47,101 nt of DNA from Ardenticatenaceae bacterium (GCA_020634215.1 JACKCD010000050.1:1-47101); one strand, 5' to 3'. Shown: positions 25,490-34,050, numbered from the stretch's first letter. Program-made: numbers and translations. Notes: generated from the letters alone by a model not told the origin.

Positions 25490-25515
25490 AATCGGCACCT
25501 AAGGGGATGCCGATT
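25490..25515 (-). promoter_or_regulatory. L21 leader hairpin (attenuator-like)
   Basis: On the minus strand AATCGGCA and TGCCGATT form an 8-bp stem with a 10-nt loop followed by TTCTTTTT and then the rplU Shine-Dalgarno GGAGG. It has the form of a weak terminator or a ribosomal-protein binding leader. Confidence 0.55.
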
Positions 25516-25690
25516 GTGGTGTAGGTTATTAAGTTTCACGGGCAGTGGTTGGTTGACCCGCGTAAACACGAAAGAGAATTATAGCCAGTGAACTGCCCCT
25601 TGTCAAAATTATTTTGGGTTGTTGGGTTGTGGAACGTGTTTCACTCTGGGGCAAACCACAAAGGTTTTCAGAAACCCTTGAGATATTCTT

Positions 25691-27052
25691 TCACGCCGAG
25701 GCAGGCAAACAAACAAGCAGTTGCCCTGAACCCGGCTGCGCCAAAATTTTGCCGTTGGCATAGATAGTTTCGCCGCGACGGATAGTTTGGACAACGGCCG
25801 TTTCCAACCCATACCCCACAAACGCACTGTGCTTATTGCGCTGGAAAAGCTGGTCGGCCGTCAGCGTCCACGGCTTGTCCATGTCCACCACCACCAGGTC
25901 GGCATCGCTGCCGGGCAGCATCGCCCCCTTGCGAGGGTAAAGGCCAAAAATGCGGGCGGGATTGGCCGACATCATTCGCACTAGGGCGGGCAGCGGCAGC
26001 CCCCGCCTGCGAACCCCTTCGGTGAGCAGACCGGGGAGCATGGTTTGCAGCCCGCTAATACCGCCCCACACGTCCCAGACGTTGTCGGTGGCTTTTTGCG
26101 CCAGCAGACAGGGGGAGTGGTCGGAGGCAATCACGTCTACCTGCCCCGCCAGCACACATTCCCACAGGGCTTCAACGTTGGCGCAGGGGCGAATGGGCGG
26201 GGCGCATTTGGCGGTGGGGCCAATGCGGAGAAAGTCGTCGTGGTCGAGCAGTAGGTATTGGGGGCAGGTTTCGACGGTGAGGTTGACACCGCTGTTTTTG
26301 GCAGAAACGGCCGTTTTCACCCCCTCCGCCAGCGACACATGAACAATATGAAGCTGCACCCCCGTCGCCCGCGCCAGCGCAATCGTCCGCTCAATTGCTT
26401 CCAGCTCCTCAAATGGTGGGCGTGATTCCGGCCACGCCGCCAAATCGGTGCGGCCAGCCGCCGCCAACGTCTGGCGCAAATGACGGGTCAGGTATTCATT
26501 TTCCGCATGAACCCCCACCGGCAGCCCGTGCGCCGCCGCAAACTGCATCCCGACGTACAGCACGTCATCATCTACCCGGTCATAGCCGGGGCCGGGATCG
26601 CTCATAAACGCCTTTAGCCCCAGCACCCCACCGGCGTGCAAAGCGGCCAAATTACCCTCGTTTTTGTCCACCAGCCCGCCCCACAGCCCAACGTCAATGA
26701 TGCTTTTCTGGCGCACCACCGCCTGTTTGGCCTGCAAACTGGCCGCGTCCACCGTCGGCGGCAGGGCATTGAGGGGCATTTCGATGAGGCTGGTGATGCC
26801 ACCTGCCGCCGCCGCGTAGCTGCCGGTCTCAAACCCTTCGTAATCGGTGCCGGGTTCGCTGAGGTGAACGTGGGGATCCACCACGCCGGGCAAGATGTGG
26901 TTGCCGCCAACATCCACTACCTCACGGGCATCGAGTTCGGCTTCGCCGTAAATTAGCTGGGCAATACGGCCGTTTTTGATGGCAACACCGCCGGGGAAAA
27001 CGGCCGTTTCTGTCACCACCTGTCCATTTTTCAAATAAAGGTCAATTTGCAT
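25691..27052 (-). CDS. allB: Allantoinase (cyclic amidohydrolase)
   Basis: The protein has 453 residues. The metal site starts at DPHVHLSEPG, followed by FETGSYAAAAGGITSLIEMPLN, a strong allantoinase signature. The carboxylated Lys is in LGLKAFMSD, with metal His in VHAEN and in HIVHVS, and the catalytic Asp in ASDHSPC. Allantoinase opens allantoin to allantoate in purine breakdown; a dihydroorotase role is less likely given the motif. A partial frame-shifted copy sits at 7457-7985. A short Fmt-like leader ORF overlaps its start. There are four palindrome-core sites, two of them conserved in the broken copy. Confidence 0.88.
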   Translation of the reverse strand: MQIDLYLKNGQVVTETAVFPGGVAIKNGRIAQLIYGEAELDAREVVDVGGNHILPGVVDPHVHLSEPGTDYEGFETGSYAAAAGGITSLIEMPLNALPPTVDAASLQAKQAVVRQKSIIDVGLWGGLVDKNEGNLAALHAGGVLGLKAFMSDPGPGYDRVDDDVLYVGMQFAAAHGLPVGVHAENEYLTRHLRQTLAAAGRTDLAAWPESRPPFEELEAIERTIALARATGVQLHIVHVSLAEGVKTAVSAKNSGVNLTVETCPQYLLLDHDDFLRIGPTAKCAPPIRPCANVEALWECVLAGQVDVIASDHSPCLLAQKATDNVWDVWGGISGLQTMLPGLLTEGVRRRGLPLPALVRMMSANPARIFGLYPRKGAMLPGSDADLVVVDMDKPWTLTADQLFQRNKHSAFVGYGLETAVVQTIRRGETIYANGKILAQPGSGQLLVCLPASA

Positions 27053-27105
27053 AGGCGCTCACCTGCCATAATCACGGGTGTTCCCATGAAGACGAGTCGA
27101 ATCAT
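27031..27105 (-). other. Short leader ORF with Fmt-like N-terminus
   Basis: A 24-codon frame starts at 27105, reads MIRLVFMGTPVIMAG and ends 22 nt inside allB in another frame. Its first ten residues match the usual N-terminus of methionyl-tRNA formyltransferase. It starts 6 nt past a TAGAAT box. It may be the stump of an fmt gene whose promoter now drives allB, or a coupling leader peptide. Confidence 0.45.
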
Positions 27106-27111
27106 GGGATC

Positions 27112-27117
27112 ATTCTA
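27112..27117 (-). promoter_or_regulatory. -10 box TAGAAT before allB
   Basis: TAGAAT on the minus strand lies 6 nt before the leader ATG at 27105 and about 60 nt before the allB ATG. The same box is conserved in the duplicated copy near 7391. Confidence 0.5.
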
Positions 27118-27127
27118 GCATGGGGAA

Positions 27128-27152
27128 GGGTAATTGGGTAATTGGGTGATTT
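27128..27152. repeat. AATTGGGTAATTGGG repeat
   Basis: A short tandem of TAATTGGG upstream of allB, also present in the duplicated region (7355-7380). The remaining 330 bp up to the flavoprotein gene hold one palindrome core and a 10-bp inverted repeat (TGTACCTGTA at 27384-27393, complement at 27447-27456), but no gene. Confidence 0.6.
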
Positions 27153-27484
27153 TGGGGAGAAAGAAGGGGGAAGTAATGGGTGGTAAGGCGATACAACAAG
27201 AACACGGGGCTTTGGAGGGTTATCCACTCCCCTTTTGACCGATTCTTTGGCACAAAGGTAATGCTTTTGAACACGTCTGAACTATCTCCGTATAAAACGG
27301 CCGTTTCTATCCCCACACCATCGCCATGGGAACCGACGGGATTGTGCTAAACTTCACATAGATAAAAATTTAAAAGGCGCAAGTGTACCTGTAATAATTC
27401 GTTTACCAGAAAAATCAGGTAGCTGTTGTTTCACAGACGCTTGGTGTACAGGTACATGTGCGTCCCATAAACGATGTGGATGTG

Positions 27485-28588
27485 ATGAATAAAGAGATAA
27501 ATATACAGGAAAAAACGGCCGTTATTATCATTGGTGGCGGGCCGATTGGATTGGAATTGTCGGTGGCGTTGACCCGGCAGGGGATGGCAAACGTGGTATT
27601 TGAGGCGGCGCAGGTGGGGGATGCCTTTATGCGCTGGCCACCCTACACCCACTTTTTCTCCACGCCAGAGCATGTAGCCATCGCTGGGGTGCCACTGCAT
27701 AACCTGTCGCAGCAGGGGATTACAGGTGAAGAATACCTGGCTTATTTGCGGACGGTGGTGGAGCTGTTTGACATTGACGTGCGTGTCTATGAACCCGTCA
27801 CAGCGGTGGAAAAGCAGCCGGACGGGTCGTTTTGGGTGCGAACGGAGAAGAAGGGGCAAACGGCCGTTTATCAAGCCCAATACGTCATTTTTGCTAACGG
27901 CGGCATGGCCGCCCCGCGTTGGTTGGGCATTCCGGGCGAAGAACTGCCCCACGTTACCCACTACTTCCCCGGCCCCCATCCTTACTTTCGCACCAAACTA
28001 CTCATTGTTGGCGGCAAAAATTCGGCGGCGGAGGCGGCTCTGCGCTGCTGGCGCGGCGGGGCGCAGGTGTCGCTTAGCTACCGCCGCCCCTGGTTCGATC
28101 CCGACCGCATTAAGCCCCACATGCGCGACGATTTGAAAGATCGCATTGAGCGCGAGGAAATTCTCTACTATCCGGCCACCATTCCCGTAGAAATTACCCC
28201 CACCCACGTCGTGCTGGCCTCTACCGAGGATGGGGTGTCGCCTAACGGCCACACAACAAAAGTCGAGGCGGATTTTGTGCTGCTGGCAACGGGGTTTGTG
28301 GCCGATATGTCGCTGCTGGCGCGGACGGGGGTGCAGTTGGAGAACCGGGAGTATTGTTCGGATGCGCCCGTCCACAACCCGGAGACGATGGAGACGAATG
28401 TGGCGGGGGTTTTTGTGGCAGGAACGGCCGTTGGTGGTACCCAGCACCGCACCCGTCATTTCATTTCCACCAGCCACGACGACGTGATCCGCATTGTTCG
28501 CGCCCTGACGGGACAAACGCCACCGCAAATCGGCACCATCGCCGCCCGCAACAACGCCGTCACCTGGCGTGAGGTAATGGCGAATTAG
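27485..28588 (+). CDS. YpdA-like FAD/NAD(P)-dependent oxidoreductase
   Basis: The protein has 367 residues. The FAD site is IIIGGGPIGLELSVAL, followed by YLRTVV and the second nucleotide site LIVGGKNSAAEAALRCWRGGA, with the closing VLLATGF and GVFVAGTAVGG. The pattern matches the YpdA family, proposed as bacillithiol-disulfide reductases, but no thiol cofactor gene is here, so the natural thiol substrate is open. The start at 27485 is used since the nine codons before it lack support. It is divergent from allB and convergent with menH. Confidence 0.83.
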   Translation: MNKEINIQEKTAVIIIGGGPIGLELSVALTRQGMANVVFEAAQVGDAFMRWPPYTHFFSTPEHVAIAGVPLHNLSQQGITGEEYLAYLRTVVELFDIDVRVYEPVTAVEKQPDGSFWVRTEKKGQTAVYQAQYVIFANGGMAAPRWLGIPGEELPHVTHYFPGPHPYFRTKLLIVGGKNSAAEAALRCWRGGAQVSLSYRRPWFDPDRIKPHMRDDLKDRIEREEILYYPATIPVEITPTHVVLASTEDGVSPNGHTTKVEADFVLLATGFVADMSLLARTGVQLENREYCSDAPVHNPETMETNVAGVFVAGTAVGGTQHRTRHFISTSHDDVIRIVRALTGQTPPQIGTIAARNNAVTWREVMAN

Positions 28589-28598
28589 GCCTTTGTAC

Positions 28599-29405
28599 CT
28601 ATGCCAACCACTCGGCAATCAGAGCCGTAAATTGGCCCGGCCGTTCCAGATGAACGGTATGCCCAGCATCAGGCACAATGGCAAGCTGGGCATTTGGCAG
28701 TTGCGCCGCCATCTGTCGGCCGATGGCAACATACTTGCTATCAAGTTCCCCGGCAATGAGCAGTGTGGGCAGGGCAAGCTGGGGCAGATCGTCCCACAGG
28801 GATGGTTGCTGGCCGGTTCCCATGCCGCGCAGGCTGTTGGCAAGGCCAACGGGGTTGTTTTGTAGCCGCTGCTGGCGTAACCGGGCGCGAACGGCCGTTT
28901 CCAACTGCTTCTGACTGGCAAACAGGCCAATACTTTCCCAATAATCCACAAACGCCAGAATTCCTTCCCGCTCGATGCGGTCGGCCAGAGCATTATCGCT
29001 GGCGGTGCGGCTTTCTCGTTCGGTGGCAATCGCCAGCCCCGGCGAGCTGCTTTCCAGGATGAGCGAGCGCAGCAGGTGGGGGTAGTGGACGGCAAAATAA
29101 AGTGCCAGCCGTCCCCCCATCGAATAGCCAAGCAGGTGGCAGGGAGTAGCATCGAGCAATTGCAGCAGAGCGGCAATGTCGGCGGCGACATGGGGCATGG
29201 TGTAACGGTGGGGGTGGGGAAAAACGGCCGTTTTGCCATGCCCCAAAATATCCACCGCCATCACTCGGTAATTGGCCGCCAACTGCGCCATCAGCCCGCG
29301 CCAGTTGCCGCTGCTGCCAGTGAAGCCGTGTAACAGCACCACCGGCGTTCCCGTTCCGGCCGTTTCGTAATGATAGTCAATGTCGTTTATGCGTTGGGTA
29401 GGCAT
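28599..29405 (-). CDS. menH: SHCHC synthase-type hydrolase, menaquinone pathway
   Basis: The protein has 268 residues and an alpha/beta hydrolase fold. LLHGFTGSSGNW gives the oxyanion site, the nucleophile Ser is in LGYSMGGRLAL, ESSSPGL and NSLRGMGTGQQPSLWDDL are specific to MenH, and the catalytic His is in DAGHTVHLE. MenH eliminates pyruvate from SEPHCHC to form SHCHC in menaquinone synthesis. It is next to menE, which supports the call. The ATG is 6 nt beyond a TAAAAT box, so it may have its own leaderless message. Three palindrome cores are present. Confidence 0.88.
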   Translation of the reverse strand: MPTQRINDIDYHYETAGTGTPVVLLHGFTGSSGNWRGLMAQLAANYRVMAVDILGHGKTAVFPHPHRYTMPHVAADIAALLQLLDATPCHLLGYSMGGRLALYFAVHYPHLLRSLILESSSPGLAIATERESRTASDNALADRIEREGILAFVDYWESIGLFASQKQLETAVRARLRQQRLQNNPVGLANSLRGMGTGQQPSLWDDLPQLALPTLLIAGELDSKYVAIGRQMAAQLPNAQLAIVPDAGHTVHLERPGQFTALIAEWLA

Positions 29406-29411
29406 TTTTAG

Positions 29412-29417
29412 ATTTTA
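29412..29417 (-). promoter_or_regulatory. -10 box TAAAAT before menH
   Basis: TAAAAT lies 6 nt before the menH ATG at 29405 on the minus strand, with no ribosome-binding sequence between. Confidence 0.45.
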
Positions 29418-29582
29418 TGTCACGCAAAGCCGCAAAGCCGCAAAAAGGATTTTAGGCGTTGTGGCACGGCAAATCACAGTCTCGCAGATTTCGTAGATTC
29501 ATCTGCGTTTGTTTGTGTTCGTCCGCGTCCCATTTTCCTTAAAAAAATCTTGGCGGCTTTGCGCCTTGGCGTGAAAATTTCT
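29415..29582. repeat. Composite palindromic repeat between menH and menE
   Basis: The outer arms carry GCAAAGCCGCAAAGCCGC and GGCGGCTTTGCGCC. Between them is a GTTTGTTTGTGTTCGTCCGCG stretch of the GACAAACGCGG family. It fills most of the 185-bp gap, so two repeat families are nested. Confidence 0.7.
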
Positions 29583-29591
29583 TGCTTACTG

Positions 29592-31070
29592 CTAACTTTC
29601 TGCCAGCCGTGCCGCCACGCTACGCCGGTCAATTTTGCCATTGCCAAGCTGCGGCAGGGTGGCAACAAAGCGAATGTGGCGGGGGAGTTTGTAGCTGGCA
29701 AGCTGCTGGCTGGCAAAGTGGCGCAACTCGTCGGCGGTGAGGCCATCAGCCACAACCATGGCGGCAACCTGCTGCCCCCATTCTCGGCTGGAGATGCCGA
29801 CAACACAAACGGCCGTTACCGCCGGATGCGCTTCCAAAACTCGTTCCACCTCGGCCGGATAAATGTTTTCGCCACCGCTGATGATAATGTCGCTGCGCCG
29901 CTGCACCAGCCACAAATCGCCGTCGTCGTCCAAATAGCCGATGTCGCCAGTGCGAAGCTCGCCGTTGACAATGGTTTGGGCGGTGGCTTCGGGGTTGGCA
30001 TAATAACCCGCCATCACCGTGGGGCCAGAAACGGCCAGTTCGCCATAGCTGTTGGGGGGCAAGGGGTGGCCGTTTTCGTCTAAAATGCGGACGCGGGTGA
30101 ACATGAGCGGCCGGCCGACGCAGCCTGGTTTGGCCGGAACGCCTTCTGGTCGCAGGGTGGCAACCTGGGAGGCGGCTTCGGTGAGGCCATAGCTGGCAGC
30201 CAGCGGGATGTTGAGTGCCTGACAGCGGGCAACGAGATCAGGGGTAGTGGCGGCACCGCCAATGAGCAAATGGCGCAGCGTGGACGGCCAGGGTCGCCCC
30301 TGGCGGTAATCAAAGAGGCGGTAGACCATGGTGGGGACGAGTGAAATGAGGGTTACGCCGTCGTGGTCGAGGCTGTGGCTAATGGCGGCGGTGTCGAATT
30401 TGGGGTGGAGAATAACGGCCGTTCCGTACAGACAGGAGCGAAACAAGATTGCCAGCCCGCCGACGTGGAAAAGGGGCAGGCAGCACAGCCAGCGGTCGTT
30501 GACATCCAGCCCCAGCCGGTAGGCGGAGGCGTTGGCACTCCAGAGGTGGTTGTCGTAGGTGAGCATGGCGGCTTTGGGGCGGCCGGTGGTGCCAGAGGTG
30601 AAGACGAGGGATTGGAGATTGGAGATTGGATACTTGTCCTGAGCAATGCCGAAGGATTGGGAATTGGGGATTGGGAAGTGGATGTGGGACCATGTGGGGG
30701 TGGTGGGGTGAAAACGGCCGTTTTGTTCCGCTCGCAGCGTTTCGGCCATGTCAGCGTGGCTGGGGTCGAAGATGAGGTGGCTGGCGTGGGTGTGCTGTAG
30801 CTGCCAGCTTAATTCGGCGGTGGTGAGGCGGGTGTTGAGGGGAACCAAAACCGCGCCAAGCCGCGCCAGGGCGTAGACGAGGCACACATAGTCAAGGCTG
30901 TTGGGCATGAGGGCGGCGACGTGCTGGCCGGGGGTAACGTTTTCGGCCGTTAGCTGGGCGGCCATGTGGTTAACGAGCTGGTTGAGTTCGTGATAGGGGT
31001 AGGAACGGCCGTTTATCATCAAGGCCAAAGCATCAGGTGAAGCAGCGGTGCGGTCGGCTAACCAATCCAT
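29592..31070 (-). CDS. menE: o-Succinylbenzoate-CoA ligase
   Basis: The protein has 492 residues from the ATG at 31070 (MDWLADRTAASPDAL). Motifs of the ANL adenylating family are present: the P-loop FTSGTTGRPKAAML, YGLTEAASQV, RTGDIGYLDDDGD and ISGGENIYPAEVE, with the catalytic Lys in GNGKIDRR. MenE activates o-succinylbenzoate in menaquinone synthesis, and menH is next to it. A run of repeat DNA (30608-30679) sits in frame just before the P-loop, encoding HFPIPNSQSFGIAQDKY and PISNLQS. The frame is open, so the enzyme may still work. A CATAAT box lies 7 nt upstream of the start. Confidence 0.88.
   Translation of the reverse strand: MDWLADRTAASPDALALMINGRSYPYHELNQLVNHMAAQLTAENVTPGQHVAALMPNSLDYVCLVYALARLGAVLVPLNTRLTTAELSWQLQHTHASHLIFDPSHADMAETLRAEQNGRFHPTTPTWSHIHFPIPNSQSFGIAQDKYPISNLQSLVFTSGTTGRPKAAMLTYDNHLWSANASAYRLGLDVNDRWLCCLPLFHVGGLAILFRSCLYGTAVILHPKFDTAAISHSLDHDGVTLISLVPTMVYRLFDYRQGRPWPSTLRHLLIGGAATTPDLVARCQALNIPLAASYGLTEAASQVATLRPEGVPAKPGCVGRPLMFTRVRILDENGHPLPPNSYGELAVSGPTVMAGYYANPEATAQTIVNGELRTGDIGYLDDDGDLWLVQRRSDIIISGGENIYPAEVERVLEAHPAVTAVCVVGISSREWGQQVAAMVVADGLTADELRHFASQQLASYKLPRHIRFVATLPQLGNGKIDRRSVAARLAES
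30608..30679. repeat. GGAGATTGG repeat inserted inside menE
   Basis: Two blocks of the GGATTGGAGATTGGAG family flank a TACTTGTCCTGAGC middle. They add about 24 codons before the menE P-loop without breaking the frame. The same family is intergenic at 12229, 12775, 14827 and 35674. Confidence 0.8.
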
Positions 31071-31077
31071 AGGGAAA

Positions 31078-31083
31078 ATTATG
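31078..31083 (-). promoter_or_regulatory. -10 box CATAAT before menE
   Basis: CATAAT (five of six to consensus) ends 7 nt before the menE ATG. It overlaps the end region of the upstream YfhO gene. Confidence 0.4.
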
Positions 31084-31125
31084 GCGCATGTTGGCAATCT
31101 GGCAAGGAAAGGAGCGTCGGGCGTG

Positions 31126-34050
31126 TCACCCATGCCTTATATTCAGCACACGCTTTAGGCCAAAAATGTAGATGCCCCCAATGCCCCACAGCAGTAGTGA
31201 CAGTAACGACAGCAAACGGCCGTTTTCCCACGCCTTTGACCGAAATTCCCACACCACCTCATGGCTGCCCCCTAGCACAAACACCCCACGAAAAATGGCG
31301 TTAGCGGTAACGGAAACGGCCGTTTCTCCATCCACCGTCACCTCCCACCCCGGATACATCGCATCGGTTAACAAAAGCAGACTGGGCTGCTCACCCGCCG
31401 TTGCAATAACCACCCGCTCCGGCGCATAGGCCGTGATGGTAGCCGTAGGTTGCTCGCCTCCCGGCGCAGGGGGGGCATTTACTGTGTCAATAACGGCCGT
31501 TTTCCCCACATCCACCCCCTGCAACAACGCCAAAACCTCATCCGCGTTCGTCCCCGTTTGTCCGCGTCCTATTGCCCGCCAATCCGTCAGCGCCAGCACA
31601 CGGGGCAGCACGTCCAAATTCTCATAAATCTTCACATCCCCCGAATGAATCAGCCGATAGTTGCCCAGCACCAGCGGTTGAAACGCCCCATCGCGGCTAT
31701 CTACCAGCGTCAGCCCCGCCACCGACCACGCCTGGCTACAATTAGGGCAGCCCCGTAGCACAATTTCGGCCAATTCTGCTGGCTTTGGCAAAACCACCCG
31801 CTGCCAATCCTCGCCTGCCTGTTCCGGCACCAACTGCCAAACGTCCCCCGCCATCGTTGTCACCTGCACCTCGCCTGGGTCGCCAGCGGCAACCAGCCAC
31901 AGTTCGGTGGCGGCAAATGGCGGCATGTAGCCAACCGTCGCCACATCGTTTTGGTGCAGGTCAACAGGATGCTGCAAATCAAAAAAAACACCTTCGCGCC
32001 AGGCATCACCCACTTTGTCGGTGATGAGATAGCGGACGTTGAGCAGGTCGAGCCATTGAGGGGACGGAACGGCCGTTAAAAATTCCCGTAAACGGCCGTC
32101 CGTCGTTGCTTGCCCGTTCAGCAGCAGCGTTTGCATAAACTGGCTATACGCAGCCAGCGGCAAAATTCCCCCGTCAAACCCGTCCACCGTTGGCAAGCCA
32201 TACACCATCGGCAAATTGGGGCCAATGATCTCCTTTTGCTTAATCGCCACTGTGTAATCAAACTGCGCCTGCTCATCCAGCAGCCCGGCATAGATGGTGT
32301 CAATTTCCGCCTGGTCGCCGGGGTCAAAAAAGATGTTGGAGAGGCTAAGAAAGCGATCTGGCGGCATGGCTCCCTGATTACCCGCCAGCAGCCGCGTACT
32401 GGGTGGCCGCAGGTCAAAAAATGCTTCGGGGGTGGTGGGGTGGTTGTAAGGCAAGCTACGGGAGCTGATGTAGAGGCTGATGACGGCGAGGGCGAGGAGG
32501 ACATGGGACGCGGACAAACGCGGACAAACGCGGAGAAGAAATGGCATCGCGGATAACGCGGATCGGGGCAGATTTTCGCGGATCTTTTTTAGGCTGATCC
32601 GCGAAAATCCGTTTAAATCTGCGTCATCCGCGTTGCTATTCTGCCCCACCCAAACAATGAGCCAACATAAAACCAGTTCACCCAGCCACAACAGCAGCGT
32701 GGCCGGGGCAATGGGCTGGTAGGGGGCTTCGGCTCCAGTGGGGATGAGGGCGGCCAGCCAACGGCTGCCAATGCCCCAGGCCATGAGGAGAAGCAAAACG
32801 GCCGTTATCCAACCCAATGTCCGTTTACTCAGCTTACCCGCCGCCACCGTTTCCAGCCCCAGCCCCGCCAGCAGCGACACGGCCAGCGTGTAGAGCAGCA
32901 GCCAGCGTGCCGGGGCGCGGAACAGGTTGAAGCCGGGCAGCCAAGCCAGCAGCCAGTTGAGTGGGTTAAATTGCCCCAGTGCCAGCAACAGTCCCACGAA
33001 CACCAGGATGATAAAGGGTAAGACGGGCTTGTTATGTCGCCACTGCCACGCGCCAACGCCTGCCAGCAACAGCACCGTCAGCGGCAAGAAAGCGACATAT
33101 TCGCTAAACAGCGACTGCCCATAAGTGGGCAGCAGCGAATGCGCCGCCAGCAGCGGATGCCAGGAGAACGACAGCACCTCATTGACGCTTAACCCACCCT
33201 GACGGCTGGAAAGCTGGCTGAGTTCGAGGGTGGGGAGGAGTTGAACGGCCGTTAACCCCAACGCCATCACCCCACCCAGCATAAAGGGCAGCAGCAAATA
33301 GGACGCGGACAAACGCGGACGAACACGGACGAATCCGTAAAATTTATGCCACAGGATAGGCAGCAGCCATACCCCCAATCCTACCACCGTGATAAACACC
33401 GTCTGCGTATGTCCCGCCAGCAGTTGCAGCGCAAACAGCCCCGCCAACCACCACCCCCGCCGCGCTACCAATCTCCAATCTCCAATCCCCAATCCCCCGG
33501 CCACCACAAAAAACCACGGCAACCACGCCATCGCCTGAAGCTGGTTAACGTGTTCTACCTGTGCCGTTACATAGCCGCCGAGGGTGAAGGAAACGGCCGT
33601 TAACAACGCCCCCGTTTGCCCCAAATTCAGCAGCCGTCGCCCCGCCGCATACGCCCCCAGCCCGCCAATGGCGAGATGGAGCAAAATAGTGGCGGTAACA
33701 GCGTAGGGGGTAGGCAGCAGCAGCCACAGCGGCCAGTTGAGCGGGTAGAAAAAACCAACCTGGCTGTTGGCTAAAAAGGGTGCGCCCAGAAAAATGTCGG
33801 GGTTCCACAGCGGCACCCACCCCGCCCGCAGTGCCGCCGCCGCTGCGTACCAATAGGGGTAAAAGTAGAGAAACGTATCGCCCCGCGCCAAAATGAGGTT
33901 GCCCAACGCCAGCTTGTGGAAGAAAAGGACAATCAGGGCGAGAAGAAGAAATGGGACGCAGATTTTCCTGATTGACCTGATAATCAGGAAAATCAGGAAA
34001 ATCTGCGTCCCATTCTTATCGTTTTGCGTCAGACCGTCTCTCAACTTCAT
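31126..34050 (-). CDS. YfhO-family large membrane protein
   Basis: The protein has 974 residues with about 12 membrane helices in the first 560 and a long extracytoplasmic C-terminal part that ends with one more helix. ILARGDTFLYFYPYW and PLWNPDIFLGAPFLANSQ near the N-terminus are YfhO signatures. Such proteins are GT-C-type enzymes that decorate teichoic acids or surface glycans using lipid-linked sugars; the sugar is unknown. Five repeat blocks lie in frame (33951-34013, 33469-33497, 33301-33335, 32501-32635, 31539-31570). The start at 34050 overlaps the GT39 gene by 35 nt. About seven palindrome cores are present. It should act with the GT39 and GT2 enzymes. Confidence 0.82.
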   Translation of the reverse strand: MKLRDGLTQNDKNGTQIFLIFLIIRSIRKICVPFLLLALIVLFFHKLALGNLILARGDTFLYFYPYWYAAAAALRAGWVPLWNPDIFLGAPFLANSQVGFFYPLNWPLWLLLPTPYAVTATILLHLAIGGLGAYAAGRRLLNLGQTGALLTAVSFTLGGYVTAQVEHVNQLQAMAWLPWFFVVAGGLGIGDWRLVARRGWWLAGLFALQLLAGHTQTVFITVVGLGVWLLPILWHKFYGFVRVRPRLSASYLLLPFMLGGVMALGLTAVQLLPTLELSQLSSRQGGLSVNEVLSFSWHPLLAAHSLLPTYGQSLFSEYVAFLPLTVLLLAGVGAWQWRHNKPVLPFIILVFVGLLLALGQFNPLNWLLAWLPGFNLFRAPARWLLLYTLAVSLLAGLGLETVAAGKLSKRTLGWITAVLLLLMAWGIGSRWLAALIPTGAEAPYQPIAPATLLLWLGELVLCWLIVWVGQNSNADDADLNGFSRISLKKIRENLPRSALSAMPFLLRVCPRLSASHVLLALAVISLYISSRSLPYNHPTTPEAFFDLRPPSTRLLAGNQGAMPPDRFLSLSNIFFDPGDQAEIDTIYAGLLDEQAQFDYTVAIKQKEIIGPNLPMVYGLPTVDGFDGGILPLAAYSQFMQTLLLNGQATTDGRLREFLTAVPSPQWLDLLNVRYLITDKVGDAWREGVFFDLQHPVDLHQNDVATVGYMPPFAATELWLVAAGDPGEVQVTTMAGDVWQLVPEQAGEDWQRVVLPKPAELAEIVLRGCPNCSQAWSVAGLTLVDSRDGAFQPLVLGNYRLIHSGDVKIYENLDVLPRVLALTDWRAIGRGQTGTNADEVLALLQGVDVGKTAVIDTVNAPPAPGGEQPTATITAYAPERVVIATAGEQPSLLLLTDAMYPGWEVTVDGETAVSVTANAIFRGVFVLGGSHEVVWEFRSKAWENGRLLSLLSLLLWGIGGIYIFGLKRVLNIRHG
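31539..31570. repeat. GTTTGTCCGCG repeat in YfhO gene
   Basis: A short TCCGCGTTCGTCCCC-GTTTGTCCGCG block of the same family as 32501-32635, 33301-33335 and 35191-35225, here translated as GRGQTGTNADE. Confidence 0.7.
32501..32635. repeat. Composite repeat in YfhO gene with 14-bp stem
   Basis: GACAAACGCGG tandem units are joined to a perfect 14-bp stem (GATTTTCGCGGATC at 32571-32584 and its complement at 32596-32609). The block is read in frame as a charged loop between two membrane helices, including NSNADDADLNGFSRIS and RVCPRLSAS. Confidence 0.82.
33301..33335. repeat. GACAAACGCGG repeat in YfhO gene
   Basis: A tandem of GGACAAACGCGGAC units read in frame as VRVRPRLSAS. Confidence 0.75.
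33469..33497. repeat. AATCTCCAATC repeat in YfhO gene
   Basis: A CCAATCTCCAATCTCC block read on the minus strand as GLGIGDWRL, in a loop beside a membrane helix. Confidence 0.7.
33951..34013. repeat. 63-bp palindrome at the GT39/YfhO junction
   Basis: Two perfect 23-bp arms (33951-33973 and 33991-34013, starting ATGGGACGCAGATTTTCC) enclose a 17-bp centre. It starts 3 bases past the GT39 stop codon and is read within YfhO as NGTQIFLIFLIIRSIRKICV, making part of the first membrane helix. Confidence 0.9.
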
